A stretch of DNA of 22,063 nt, taken from contig JBDRNO010000055.1 in NCBI GenBank assembly GCA_043811005.1, positions 1-22,063 on the forward strand, read 5' to 3'. This DNA is from JBDRNO01 sp043811005. GTDB lineage: Bacteria > Bacteroidota > Bacteroidia > NORP154. The notes beneath the pieces were generated by a model. It did not search any database, had not been told where the DNA came from, and worked only from the letters and a program-made list of their open reading frames with translations. Of the stretch, positions 1 through 8,472 are shown piece after piece (within the stretch, counting starts at the first letter, position 1; each line of letters opens with the position of its first letter). A program made the translations under genes and the position numbers.

Positions 1-1
1 A

Positions 2-91
2 GATACAGAAAAACAACAAGCAAGGAAGATATCACGTCTGCATAAAGAAGCTGCTAAATGTGGGTTCTTTTTGCAGAAGGTAGCTGCTTGA
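2..91 (+). CDS. C-terminal tail of an unidentified protein, cut by the window edge
   Basis: The frame starting at base 2 is open from the edge to a TGA at 89-91 and reads as a basic, helical tail (residues such as KQQARKISRLHKEAAK, then CGFFLQKVAA). Short basic tails of this kind occur at the ends of some transposases, but 29 residues are too few to name a family. The other two forward frames hit stops early. It is on the same strand as the lipoprotein gene downstream. Confidence 0.35.
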   Translation, partial: DTEKQQARKISRLHKEAAKCGFFLQKVAA

Positions 92-110
92 TTATCAGAC
101 GATTAGGATG

Positions 111-144
111 GACGTCATTGTAAACGAAGTGAGGAATCTCCCCC
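111..144. repeat. Degenerate copy of a GTCATTG...GAAGTGAGGAATCTC-type interspersed repeat
   Basis: The string GTCATTG (114-120) followed by AACGAAGTGAGGAATCTC (123-140) resembles the noncoding GTCATTGCGAnCGAAGnnAnGCAATCT repeat found between genes in many bacterial genomes, including Bacteroidota. It fills the gap between the upstream ORF tail and the lipoprotein gene. The identification rests on remembered consensus and not on a second copy in this window. Confidence 0.4.
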
Positions 145-186
145 TTGATATACCGAATAGTAACAAATTATTTCATAAATCAAATA

Positions 187-1788
187 ATGAAAAAAATCCA
201 AATAATAGTCCTTCTCTTACTATTTTTCTTTGTACTAAATAATTCCTGCAGGAAGAAGTTAGAACCACCCAACTGGGATGTGGATGTATTAGCTCCTATA
301 TTTAAATCCACCCTTGGTTTAAACAATATAATTGCAGATTCATTAATTCAAACAAATCCTGATAGTTCCATTATTATCGTTTATGAAAACATGCTCTACA
401 ATATTTCATTAGATACCCTGGTGCAAATTCCCGATACAAATATTACTGAAATATTTTCCTTGCCATTTGGCAGTTTCCCGCTCGCTCCCGGAGACCCGAT
501 ACCGACATTAGATAATGACACAAATGAGACAAAATACAACTTACAAGCTATTGAGTTATCCAAGGTAATTATCCGGTCGGGACAGGTAAATTTTTTTTTA
601 ACAAGTACAATTGAAGAAATTACAATCTTAAATTTCAAAATGCCAGGAGCAACAAAAGGCGGCATTCCCTTTGAAATAACAGAAGAGATACCAGCAGGCA
701 CTCCTATAGCAACTATTGATAAAAATTATGATCTTTCCGGTTATGAAATTGATTTAAAAGGCTTGTATGGAATTAATTTTAATACCTTCTCCTCCATTTT
801 TACAGCTAATATCAGCCCTTATGGTGATACTGTAATTATTTCAGCAGGTGACTATTTTAAAATAGAATATGGCTTTATCGACATAATTACCGAATATGCT
901 AAGGGCTATTTCGGACAATATGATATTGAAATAGAACCCACAAGTGAAGATATTAACATTTTTAACAGTATCGCAGGTGGCAGCTTTGACATGGAATCAA
1001 TTAGTATTTTCTTAAAAATAAATAACGGGTTTGGAATAGATATCCAGGCAATTATCAATAACCTTACATCATTCAATACCCAAACCAATACATCTGTTGC
1101 ATTGGATCATTCAATAATCGGTTCGGCTATTAATCTCACCAGAGCTACCGAAACCCCTTCCCCCACTCTTCCATTTACTTATTCCGAATACGATTTAAAC
1201 ATAACCAGCCCACCCTCAAATGCTGATGTATTCATCGAAAACATTCCCGACCAACTCAGATATTCGTTTGACTTTGCCATAAATCCATACGGTAATCAAT
1301 CACTTGGCAATGATTTCCTCTATTACGACAGTGACCTGAAAATTTATATCAATATGGAATTACCAGTATCAGTTATTGCAAGCAACCTGACTTTATCTGA
1401 TACGGTTGATTTTAATTTAGATGAGAACAATATTATAGATGGCTTCTTTTATCTATATGCTGATAATGGTTTTCCCATAGAAGCAATTGTTCAGCTTTAC
1501 CTTCTCGATGATACGGATAACATTACCGACTCCCTTATCTCGCCAGGAGCAAATACCATTGAGGCAGCTTCCATTGATGGGAACCAGAAGGTTACAGATA
1601 AAAAGCTCTCAAAGATCATCATCCCCGTAAGCGAGAGTAAATTGGACAGGATCACAGATACGAAAAAAGCGCTTATCATCGCACAATTCACAACCAAACC
1701 TGATAACCAGTATATCAAAATATACAGTGATTATGTGATTGATCTGAAGTTGGTGGGGGATTTTAATTATAGGATAGAGGTGGAATGA
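187..1788 (+). CDS. Large exported lipoprotein of unknown function
   Basis: No catalytic family was recognised in this 533-residue product. The N-terminus is MKK, then a hydrophobic stretch (IIVLLLLFFFVL), then NNSC, which fits a type II signal peptide with Cys21 as the lipidated residue. The protein is therefore probably anchored in the outer membrane. The ATG at 187 is chosen over an in-frame TTG at 145 because only the ATG places the signal sequence at the N-terminus. The rest is rich in Asn, Asp, Ile, Ser and Thr, with alternating hydrophobic beta-type patterns. No transmembrane helix is visible after the signal. It lies 73 bp upstream of a DUF5723-like gene on the same strand. A structural or envelope-assembly partner of that protein is possible but is only an inference. 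Confidence 0.8.
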   Translation: MKKIQIIVLLLLFFFVLNNSCRKKLEPPNWDVDVLAPIFKSTLGLNNIIADSLIQTNPDSSIIIVYENMLYNISLDTLVQIPDTNITEIFSLPFGSFPLAPGDPIPTLDNDTNETKYNLQAIELSKVIIRSGQVNFFLTSTIEEITILNFKMPGATKGGIPFEITEEIPAGTPIATIDKNYDLSGYEIDLKGLYGINFNTFSSIFTANISPYGDTVIISAGDYFKIEYGFIDIITEYAKGYFGQYDIEIEPTSEDINIFNSIAGGSFDMESISIFLKINNGFGIDIQAIINNLTSFNTQTNTSVALDHSIIGSAINLTRATETPSPTLPFTYSEYDLNITSPPSNADVFIENIPDQLRYSFDFAINPYGNQSLGNDFLYYDSDLKIYINMELPVSVIASNLTLSDTVDFNLDENNIIDGFFYLYADNGFPIEAIVQLYLLDDTDNITDSLISPGANTIEAASIDGNQKVTDKKLSKIIIPVSESKLDRITDTKKALIIAQFTTKPDNQYIKIYSDYVIDLKLVGDFNYRIEVE

Positions 1789-1828
1789 GGCATGACATCC
1801 CCCTGCCTCCGCACAAGCCACTACACCA

Positions 1829-1844
1829 CCCTTCTGAAGAAGGG
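1829..1844. repeat. Short hairpin CCCTTC-TGAA-GAAGGG between the two envelope genes
   Basis: A perfect 6-bp stem with a TGAA loop is followed by GGAAAA. It sits 17 bp before the GTG start of the DUF5723-like gene. It resembles the CCCCTTCTGAAGAAGGGG motif seen in Bacteroidota spacers. It could weaken transcription between the two genes or be a simple repeat remnant. Confidence 0.4.
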
Positions 1845-1861
1845 GGAAAATATCAACTAAA

Positions 1862-3212
1862 GTGAAAAGACACATTACATATATCATAACCTGCCTCATA
1901 TACTGCAATAGCTATTCTCAAACAGAATACAGCTTATCAAACTACATTACTGACTCTGCATCATTTTTGATTGGGGCTACCGGGGAATATTCTCTCAACT
2001 CGACTGTTCTGAACAATGAATTTTATAGCGCATTTATTAAAGGCAGCTATATTGACACAGAGACAAAAGACAGGATATCCAAAAAGTTATCTGTTTCTAA
2101 CCGTATTGGTGGCGATATCGACTATGGAATATACTTTGCACACAAAATTGACAGTTTGTTGGGAAAGGCAAAACCCGGTTTAAATTTTTTCATTAATCTC
2201 TCCAACAGGGAACACCTTGATGCCAATTTCTCGCAATATCTTTTCAACCTGTGTTTTTACGGTAATAAAATGTTTGCCGGACAAGCCGCTGACTTGGGAA
2301 ATTCCAACTTAAACCTGCTCAGATACCAGCAGCTTGAACTGGGATTAATCAACGGCAATAGCTCAGGCAAAATATTCGGACTTGGCATTTCATTTTTAAA
2401 AGCGGAAGAGCATTTTTTCATTAATACCGGAAATACCGAGCTATTTACCAGTCAGACTGGGGATTCCCTGGATCTGGACATGAATCTTCAACTCAACCGC
2501 AGCGATACCGGAAACATGGGTTTGGAAGCTTTTAACGGCTGGGGATTATCAACGGGTTTGATCTATCAATTTCCTTATGATCTTTTTCATAGAAAAAACA
2601 ACAATGATTCCGAGCTTGGTACAAACCCCGATGGAAAACGGGGCAGGCGAGGAAGACAGAACTGTTTGGAATGGTTATTTCAGGTTTGAGATCAATGACC
2701 TGGGATTTATTCGCTGGAATGACAGGTCATTGAAATATAACTTTGATACCACATATAATTTCCAGGGTATTGTGATCAAAAATTTTTCTGAATTGGAAGA
2801 CTCGATAATGCAGCTATTCTCAGATAGTGTATCAGAAAGTTTTGATTCTGCAGAAACAACCGGCTGCTATACAACTATTTTACCAACTCTTTTTCACTTT
2901 AGTTTTTTCCAGCAAAAAAACAACCGCGTGTTTTTTACTGTTGGCACTCAATTCCGTCTGCTGGCAAATTATAATCCCTACTTTTATGTAAAGGCAGGGC
3001 GCAATATATTCGCCAAAGGGGGGGGGAATAAATGTTTTCTATCCGCAACTCTAGGATACGGAGGGTATGGGAAGATCAATTTTGGCATAGGGCTACAAGC
3101 AGCATTTAAGGCCTTTCACATATCAATTGGCAGCAATAACCTGGAAGGATTTATCTTGCCTGAGTATTTCGGTGGGAATAGCGCTTATATTGGGATTAGG
3201 AAAGTTTTTTGA
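1862..3212 (+). pseudogene. DUF5723-like outer-membrane protein gene, broken by a frameshift
   Basis: Two overlapping reading frames encode successive halves of one exported protein. The first (GTG at 1862 to a stop at 2687-2689) has a signal peptide ending near NSYSQ, then segments such as DREHL-like NREHLDANFSQYLF, FYGNKMFAGQAADLG and NLNLLRYQQLELGL, which recall Bacteroidota DUF5723 proteins. The second frame (open across 2577-3212) continues with RFEINDLGFIRWNDRSLKY and ends in beta-strand-rich sequence with a terminal Phe, as outer-membrane beta proteins often do. The frames differ by one, so an extra base or a two-base loss lies between about 2577 and 2689. An A-run near 2592 and a CCCCG/CGGGG hairpin near 2630 are candidate sites. 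A nine-G run at 3018-3026 is in frame and not the cause. Assembly error is an alternative. The family name is a recollection from motif style. Confidence 0.65.
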
Positions 3213-3258
3213 TTGTTTTATGTCATATTTTATTTATTTTTTCAGGGGTAAAGATAAT

Positions 3259-3276
3259 GAAATATTGTAATATTTC
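3259..3276. terminator. Weak AT-rich hairpin GAAATATT-GT-AATATTTC
   Basis: Eight-base perfect arms with a GT loop lie 47 bp after the stop of the DUF5723-like gene. The stem is AT-only apart from its ends and no T-run follows directly, so terminator function is doubtful. Confidence 0.25.
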
Positions 3277-3295
3277 CATGATATCAGTGAAACAT

Positions 3296-3328
3296 AGACC
3301 TCACAGGTTTTGAAAACCTGTGAGGTCT
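3296..3328. repeat. Perfect 33-bp palindrome (AGACCTCACAGGTTTT arms) between convergent genes
   Basis: The left arm AGACCTCACAGGTTTT (3296-3311) and the right arm AAAACCTGTGAGGTCT (3313-3328) are exact complements around a single G. It is 6 bp from the stop codon of htpG and lies between convergent genes, so it could act as a two-way terminator. The sequence matches a palindrome I recall as dispersed in Bacteroidota genomes, which makes a mobile REP-like origin likely. Confidence 0.75.
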
Positions 3329-3334
3329 GATAAC

Positions 3335-5203
3335 TCATATCATCTCCAAACTCCTCTTAATAAACTCTGTCATTTCTTCACCTTTCAGCATATTTTGAGA
3401 TAATAGGGCGAGGTCGGTGGCTTGTTTTGTAATCTGCTTTTGTTTTTTGGCATCCTTTTCATTCAATATCTTGCTGATTAGGGGGTGGTTAGAGTTGATC
3501 ACAAGATTCAGTATCTCAGGCATTTGTCCCATGCCCATCATTCCACCACCAAGGGCGCTCATATCTTTCATCCTTCTTGAGAATTCGGGCTGGACTATTG
3601 TGACAGGATTGTCTTTTTCGCTCATGCTTTCAAACATAATGTTGAACTTTTCTTTTGGAACGACCTTTTCAATAATGGGCTTTAGCTGTTTTTCATCTTT
3701 CTCGCTGAGCTTAGACGGTATTGCATCTTCCTTTTTAATGATCTTATCCAGAGTATCAGAGTCAACCCTTGCAAAAGATATGTTCTCAAGCTTTTGTTCC
3801 AGTTTGCCTATAAAATGACCAGTTAAAGGTGTATTCATGATCAGAACATCATAACCCCTTTCTTTTGCTGCTTCAATAAATGAATGCTGCTCTTTGGTGT
3901 CAGATGCATATAAATACACGAGCTTTTTGTCCTTATCGGTTTGAGCGGGCTTTATCTTCTTTGCGTACTCATCAATTGTAAAATACTTGCCTTCGGTGTT
4001 CTTATACAAAGCGAATTTCATTGCCCTGTCATAAAACTTATCTTCGGTAACCATCCCGTATTCTATAAACATCTTTATATCATCCCATTTTTCTTCAAAA
4101 TCTTCCCTTTTATTTGCAAATAATTCCTCCAATTTATCTGCAACTTTTTTGGAGATATGGCTTGATATTTTCTTAACGTTAGGATCGCTTTGCAGGTAAG
4201 ACCGGGAGATATTCAGTGGAATATCAGGTGAATCAATCACACCGTGCAATAATGTTAAAAATTCCGGGACTATGCCTTCCACTGAATCGGTTACAAACAC
4301 CTGGTTGCAATAGAGCTGTATTTTATTTTTTTGAACCTCAATATTATTTTTAAGCTTTGGAAAATATAGTATCCCTGTGAGGTTGAACGGATAATCCACA
4401 TTAAGGTGGATGTGAAACAATGGCTCCTCAAATGTATAAGGATAGAGTTCTCTATAAAAACTTTTATAGTCCTCATCCTTCAATTTTGCAGGCGCTTTTT
4501 TCCATGCTGGACCGGTATTGTTAATGATTATATCCTTAATTACCTTTTCTTCTTTATCATCCTTTCCCTTTACTGTTTCTTCCCTTGTACCGAATTTTAT
4601 TTCAACAGGTAAAAACTTGCAATACTTATCCAGTAAAGTTCTTATTCTTGATTTTTCAAGAAACTCTGAAGAATCCCCGGAAATATGAAGTATTACATCA
4701 GTGCCTCTGTCTTTTTTTTCAACATCCGAAAGCGTGAATTCTGGATTGCCGTCACAAAACCATTTTACGGCTTTTGCTGTCTTTTTGCATGACTTTGTTA
4801 TTATTTCCACATTATCAGAAACCATAAAGGCTGAATAGAAACCCATCCCGAAATGACCGATCAGGTTGGTACTATCGGCTTTCCCCTTATATTTCCCTAT
4901 AAACTCTTCAGCGCTTGAAAATGCTATTTCGTTAATATATTTCCCCACTTCCTCAGCAGTCATTCCTATTCCTCTATCTTTCACGGTCAATGTTTTAGCA
5001 TCCTTATCAACTGACACTTCAATTGTCAGGTCACCAAGCTCATCCTTATACTTACCTGCTGAGGCAAGCACTTTAAGCTTTTGAGTTGCATCCACCGCAT
5101 TTGATATCAATTCCCTTAAAAATATCTCATGATCGGAGTAAAGGAATTTTTTGATTATCGGAAATATGTTTCCCGTTTGAACGTTGATTTTACCTTTTGT
5201 CAT
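3335..5203 (-). CDS. htpG: Molecular chaperone HtpG (bacterial Hsp90)
   Basis: This 622-residue cytosolic, ATP-driven chaperone gene looks intact. The N-terminal GHKL ATPase domain shows FLRELISNAVDA (with the catalytic Glu and the Mg-binding Asn), DRGIGM and GHFGMGFYSAFMV, in the usual order. The middle domain carries the conserved region around NISRSYLQ. The C-terminal dimerisation region contains an M- and G-rich stretch (GGGMMGMGQMP) and ends in SLEMI. Length and order match the family. The ATG at 5203 starts MTKGKINVQTGNIFPIIKK, the expected start just before the first helix. It is on the same strand as guaD, 112 bp downstream of it, and converges on the DUF5723-like gene. The AT-rich spacer 5204-5315 probably holds its promoter, but no clear box could be assigned. 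Confidence 0.97.
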   Translation of the reverse strand: MTKGKINVQTGNIFPIIKKFLYSDHEIFLRELISNAVDATQKLKVLASAGKYKDELGDLTIEVSVDKDAKTLTVKDRGIGMTAEEVGKYINEIAFSSAEEFIGKYKGKADSTNLIGHFGMGFYSAFMVSDNVEIITKSCKKTAKAVKWFCDGNPEFTLSDVEKKDRGTDVILHISGDSSEFLEKSRIRTLLDKYCKFLPVEIKFGTREETVKGKDDKEEKVIKDIIINNTGPAWKKAPAKLKDEDYKSFYRELYPYTFEEPLFHIHLNVDYPFNLTGILYFPKLKNNIEVQKNKIQLYCNQVFVTDSVEGIVPEFLTLLHGVIDSPDIPLNISRSYLQSDPNVKKISSHISKKVADKLEELFANKREDFEEKWDDIKMFIEYGMVTEDKFYDRAMKFALYKNTEGKYFTIDEYAKKIKPAQTDKDKKLVYLYASDTKEQHSFIEAAKERGYDVLIMNTPLTGHFIGKLEQKLENISFARVDSDTLDKIIKKEDAIPSKLSEKDEKQLKPIIEKVVPKEKFNIMFESMSEKDNPVTIVQPEFSRRMKDMSALGGGMMGMGQMPEILNLVINSNHPLISKILNEKDAKKQKQITKQATDLALLSQNMLKGEEMTEFIKRSLEMI

Positions 5204-5315
5204 GATTATTTATTGTTTCAAAATTTCAATTTTTAAATAAAATTTATTTTTAGGTCATGTTTGTTCATTCAAAACTCATGCCATTTAAATTACTGACAAT
5301 TTGACTGAATTTACT

Positions 5316-5792
5316 TTAATATATTGTTTTATCCTCCTTTTCATCCCACTCCCTAAAAATCCTCAATGCTTCATTTCTCAACAATTGGATAAATGGTATT
5401 TTTCGCTTATTAGCGGGCAATTTCATCTCCTTGTATATTAATGCATCATCAAAACCAATATCAGCAGCATCTTTATAGGTGCAAGCGTAATATATCTTTG
5501 AAGGCCGTGCCCAGTAAATAGCACCGAGACACATAGGGCAGGGTTCACATGATGTATAAATCTCACATCCATCCAGTTGAAAGCTTCCCAAATTCTTGCA
5601 TGCTTCCCTTATTGCTATTACTTCAGCATGGGCAGTAGGGTCATTTGTAGAAGTTACACGGTTATTGCCCCTTCCTATAATTTTTCCTTCTTTAACTACA
5701 ATGGCACCAAAAGGTCCGCCCTTATCATTCCTCATGCCTTCAGCAGCTAACCTGATGGCTTCTTTTATGAATTTTTCATTATTGTCTTTCAT
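5316..5792 (-). CDS. guaD: Guanine deaminase, cytidine-deaminase fold
   Basis: The enzyme hydrolyses guanine to xanthine and ammonia in the cytosol. It is 158 residues, the normal size of the small zinc-dependent guanine deaminases (Bacillus GuaD type), and unlike the large amidohydrolase type. Zinc ligands and the catalytic acid are visible: HAE at 55-57 and PCPMC at 84-88, with GGPFGAIVV and NNRVTSTNDPTAHAE in the expected places. The FDDALIYKE segment and the aromatic C-terminal tail (KTIY) also match GuaD better than TadA, which deaminates tRNA. It is transcribed divergently from ygeY across a 121-bp spacer. Feeding xanthine to the nearby molybdenum hydroxylase makes sense of its position. 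ATG start at 5792. Confidence 0.9.
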   Translation of the reverse strand: MKDNNEKFIKEAIRLAAEGMRNDKGGPFGAIVVKEGKIIGRGNNRVTSTNDPTAHAEVIAIREACKNLGSFQLDGCEIYTSCEPCPMCLGAIYWARPSKIYYACTYKDAADIGFDDALIYKEMKLPANKRKIPFIQLLRNEALRIFREWDEKEDKTIY

Positions 5793-5817
5793 AGAGTTAT
5801 GTTCTATTTATATTTGT

Positions 5818-5825
5818 CAAAATTA
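5818..5825 (-). promoter_or_regulatory. Candidate TAnnTTTG -7 box for guaD
   Basis: On the minus strand this reads TAATTTTG, 25 bp upstream of the guaD ATG, and fits the Bacteroidota sigma -7 consensus TAnnTTTG. No convincing -33 TTTG lies at the right distance, and AT-rich spacers produce such octamers by chance. Confidence 0.25.
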
Positions 5826-5848
5826 ACAAATTGAATGAAAATTAATAG

Positions 5849-5856
5849 TAAATTTG
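5849..5856 (+). promoter_or_regulatory. Candidate TAnnTTTG -7 box for ygeY
   Basis: TAAATTTG fits the Bacteroidota -7 consensus, with a TTG 15 bases upstream, somewhat close for a -33 element. It would give a leader of about 50 bases before the ygeY ATG at 5914. The 5793-5913 spacer separates divergent genes, so two promoters are expected here. Confidence 0.3.
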
Positions 5857-5913
5857 AGTTGTTTTTCATGAGAACATAACTTCGTAATTTGATTAAAAAA
5901 ATTATTAATATTT

Positions 5914-7113
5914 ATGAATGATATAATTCATCAGATCAACGAACTCTCTGGAAAATACAGGGATTATACTGCTGGAAACCTTTCAAAACTGATAAAAATC
6001 AAATCACTCAGCAGGGGTGAAAAAGAGGTACAGTTAGAGCTTAAAAGGCAGATGGAAGAGGCAAATTTTGATGAAGTAAAGATTGACCCCCTTGGTAATG
6101 TGATCGGCAGAATTGGCAATGGGAAAAAGATACTGGCAATTGATGGCCACATGGATACGGTAGATGTTGGCAATCCCGGTAATTGGGATTTTGATCCCTT
6201 CTCTGGCGAAATAAAAGACGGGTATGTTCACGGAAGAGGTACGGTTGACCAGGAAGGCGGACCTGCGGCTTTTGTAACTACAGGTAGAATATTAAAGGAA
6301 TTGGGATTTGACAAGGATGTTACGGTTTACTTTACCGGCACCGTGATGGAAGAGGATTGCGATGGACTTTGCTGGAAATATATTATCGAAGAAGATAAGA
6401 TAAAACCGGATTTTGCGATCAGTACTGAACCGACAAACTGCAATATCTATCGTGGTCATAGGGGAAGAATGGAAATTGAGGTCACCTTCAGGGGTATATC
6501 TGCCCACGGTTCAGCGCCTGAAAGAGGCAGGAATGCTATTTACATGGCATCAAGGGCATCCCTTGAAATAGAAAAGCTCAACGAAAGATTAAGAACTGAT
6601 GAATTTTTGGGTAAAGGAAGCGTAACCATATCCGAATTTGTAACAGGAAGCCCATCCTTATGCGCTGTAGCTGATTATGCAAAGATACACCTTGACAGGC
6701 GCCTCACGTGGGGTGAGACAAAAGAATCCGCTGTTGCAGAGATTGAAGGGATAGTAAAAAATATGGATGCAAAAGTAGAAGTGCTGTATTATGAAGAAGA
6801 TGCATACACCGGCTTGAAGTATGGCATGGAAAAATATTACCCGACATGGAAAATTCCCGAAGACCATATTGCCGTTACCACCGGAGTTGAAGTATATAAA
6901 AAATTATTTAACAGTAATCCCAAAGTTGACAAGTGGGTTTTCTCGACCAATGGTGTGACCATAAACGGGCTTTACGGCATTCCTACCATTGGCTTCGGAC
7001 CAGGCAACGAGGAACTGGCACATGCCCCTAACGAGAAAGTGCCGGTAGATGAACTGGTTAAAGCTTCTGCTTTTTATGCTGCTTATGCATATAAAATTGC
7101 AGATATCTTTTAA
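5914..7113 (+). CDS. ygeY: YgeY, M20-family metallohydrolase of the purine/selenium-linked cluster
   Basis: This is a 399-residue zinc-dependent amidohydrolase/peptidase of the M20 (ArgE/DapE) fold. Metal-site motifs are in order: GHMDTVD with His79 and Asp81, GRGTVDQEGG with Asp112, the catalytic-base pair in VMEEDCDG near 146-147, STEPTN with Glu172, and a late His in ELAHAPNE. The dimerisation domain lies between. The pattern and length match YgeY and not generic DapE. In E. coli ygeY sits with ygeW and ygeX (dpaL), and both partners occur in this window. The substrate is not proven; a ureido or acyl-diaminopropionate intermediate of purine breakdown fits the context. It is followed 119 bp later by ygeW on the same strand. 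ATG start. Confidence 0.93.
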   Translation: MNDIIHQINELSGKYRDYTAGNLSKLIKIKSLSRGEKEVQLELKRQMEEANFDEVKIDPLGNVIGRIGNGKKILAIDGHMDTVDVGNPGNWDFDPFSGEIKDGYVHGRGTVDQEGGPAAFVTTGRILKELGFDKDVTVYFTGTVMEEDCDGLCWKYIIEEDKIKPDFAISTEPTNCNIYRGHRGRMEIEVTFRGISAHGSAPERGRNAIYMASRASLEIEKLNERLRTDEFLGKGSVTISEFVTGSPSLCAVADYAKIHLDRRLTWGETKESAVAEIEGIVKNMDAKVEVLYYEEDAYTGLKYGMEKYYPTWKIPEDHIAVTTGVEVYKKLFNSNPKVDKWVFSTNGVTINGLYGIPTIGFGPGNEELAHAPNEKVPVDELVKASAFYAAYAYKIADIF

Positions 7114-7128
7114 TTATCTGTCTTTAAA

Positions 7129-7141
7129 TCACAATTTGTGA
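7129..7141. promoter_or_regulatory. Short inverted repeat TCACAATTTGTGA between ygeY and ygeW
   Basis: Six-base arms flank a central T, 15 bp after the ygeY stop. It could be an operator for ygeW or part of a weak stem. No second copy was found, so a regulatory role is only a suggestion. Confidence 0.25.
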
Positions 7142-7232
7142 CATCAAGCTGGGGAGTATGATAAAAACATTTTCAAAGGAAATAAAATTAATAACTTACA
7201 CATACAACTAACCAATTCTAAGAAAACAACAA

Positions 7233-8426
7233 ATGAATACATCATTACAGGAATTACTTGATGAGGTCGCAAAACTCGATACTGATCTTTATCAAAAAGA
7301 CTTTTTGCTTTCATGGGAAAAGACAAAAGATGAGCTTCAGCAAATCTTATTAATTGCAGAGTCATTGAAGCATCTTTATGAAAACAATATCTCTGCCAGG
7401 TGCTTTGATTCAGGACTTGCCGTTTCACAGTTCAGGGATAAATCAACCAGGACCCGTTTTTCTTTTGCTTCTGCAGCAAACCTGCTGGGTTTAACAGTTC
7501 AGGACCTGGATGAGACCAAGTCTCAAATTGCCCATGGGGAAACCGTTCGGGAAACATCAACTATGATCTCATTTTTAACTGAGATCATCGGCATACGCGA
7601 TGATATGTACCTTGGAGCCGGTAATACCTATATGAAAGAGGTTGCAGCATCCCTTGATGAAGGTTTTAAAGAAGGTGTTTTGCATCAAAAGCCCGGAATT
7701 ATCAACCTGCAATGTGATATGGATCACCCCACTCAATCCCTGGCAGACCTGCTTCATTTAACACATCACTTTGGTTCTCTTAATAACCTTAAAGGCAAGA
7801 AAATTGCAATGACCTGGGCTTACTCTCCGAGCTACGGCAAGCCATTGTCCGTTCCTCAAGGAATCATAGGGCTTATGACACGTTTCGGAATGAATGTCTC
7901 ACTTGCACACCCTGAAGGATATGATTTGATACCTGGGATCATAGATATTGCCAAAAATAATGCTGACGAAAGCAATGGAAAATTTACTATGGTAAATACG
8001 ATGGATAAAGCATTTAAAGATGCAGATATTGTTTATCCCAAAAGCTGGGCTCCTTTTCACGTAATGGAAAAGCGAACCGAAATGCTAAGGAATAATGATC
8101 TCGATGGTTTAGATAATCTTGAACACGAATGTCTTGCTCAAAATGCAAAATTTAAAGATTGGGAATGTACTCAAGAAAAGATGAAACTGACCAAAAACGG
8201 TAAAGCGCTCTATATGCACTGCCTGCCGGCTGACATAACAGGCGTTTCATGTTATGAGGGTGAAGTGGCTGCTAACGTTTTTGATGAATACCGGGTAGAC
8301 ACTTATAAAGAAGCTGGATACAAACCGTTTATTATAGCAGCAATGATCGTTAGCAGCCGGTTTAAAGAACCAGCTATTTTACTTAAAGAATTAAAAAAAA
8401 GGAATGTAAGGCGGGTGAAGAATTGA
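7233..8426 (+). CDS. ygeW: YgeW, knotted carbamoyltransferase-family protein
   Basis: This 397-residue protein belongs to the aspartate/ornithine carbamoyltransferase superfamily. The carbamoyl-phosphate site is present: STRTR at 71-75, HPTQ at 165-168 and HCLP at 329-332. The long insertions and the overall length (OTCases are near 310-335 residues) are those of the YgeW subfamily, whose substrate differs from ornithine and aspartate. In the purine pathway the expected role is to move a carbamoyl group between a ureido compound and phosphate, so that carbamoyl phosphate can support ATP formation; this is an inference from context. ATG start at 7233 after an A-rich leader. The gene converges on the RNA ligase gene, with a strong palindrome between them. 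Confidence 0.93.
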   Translation: MNTSLQELLDEVAKLDTDLYQKDFLLSWEKTKDELQQILLIAESLKHLYENNISARCFDSGLAVSQFRDKSTRTRFSFASAANLLGLTVQDLDETKSQIAHGETVRETSTMISFLTEIIGIRDDMYLGAGNTYMKEVAASLDEGFKEGVLHQKPGIINLQCDMDHPTQSLADLLHLTHHFGSLNNLKGKKIAMTWAYSPSYGKPLSVPQGIIGLMTRFGMNVSLAHPEGYDLIPGIIDIAKNNADESNGKFTMVNTMDKAFKDADIVYPKSWAPFHVMEKRTEMLRNNDLDGLDNLEHECLAQNAKFKDWECTQEKMKLTKNGKALYMHCLPADITGVSCYEGEVAANVFDEYRVDTYKEAGYKPFIIAAMIVSSRFKEPAILLKELKKRNVRRVKN

Positions 8427-8435
8427 TTAACATCC

Positions 8436-8468
8436 AGATTTACTAAATCTCCAAGATTTAGTAAATCT
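8436..8468. terminator. Perfect 15-bp-arm palindrome between convergent ygeW and RNA ligase
   Basis: AGATTTACTAAATCT (8436-8450), CCA, AGATTTAGTAAATCT (8454-8468). The arms are exact complements, and each arm is itself nearly palindromic. It begins 9 bp after the ygeW stop and ends 4 bp before the RNA ligase stop, an ideal place for a two-way terminator. Its design (15-bp arms, 3-base loop) matches the RAYT-linked palindrome at 9476, though its sequence differs. Confidence 0.65.
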
Positions 8469-8472
8469 TATC

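Noticed and set aside
145..186. TTG start extending the lipoprotein by 14 residues
   Set aside because: It would bury the type II signal peptide behind a polar leader. The ATG at 187 places MKK and the hydrophobic stretch at the N-terminus.
3018..3026. Nine-G run as the cause of the frameshift in the DUF5723-like gene
   Set aside because: The run encodes three Gly in the same frame as the sequence on both sides; the frame change lies further upstream, at 2577-2689.
3417..5084. Several plus-strand open frames opposite htpG
   Set aside because: All lie within the conserved htpG coding sequence and read as hydrophobic low-complexity shadows.
5316..5792. TadA (tRNA adenosine deaminase) for the small deaminase
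   Set aside because: The FDDALIYKE region, the length and the aromatic C-terminal tail fit guanine deaminase better, as does its place next to purine genes.
8436..8468. Counting this palindrome as another RAYT copy
   Set aside because: Arm length and loop size are the same, but the arm sequence (AGATTTACTAAATCT) lacks the TTCCAAA core.
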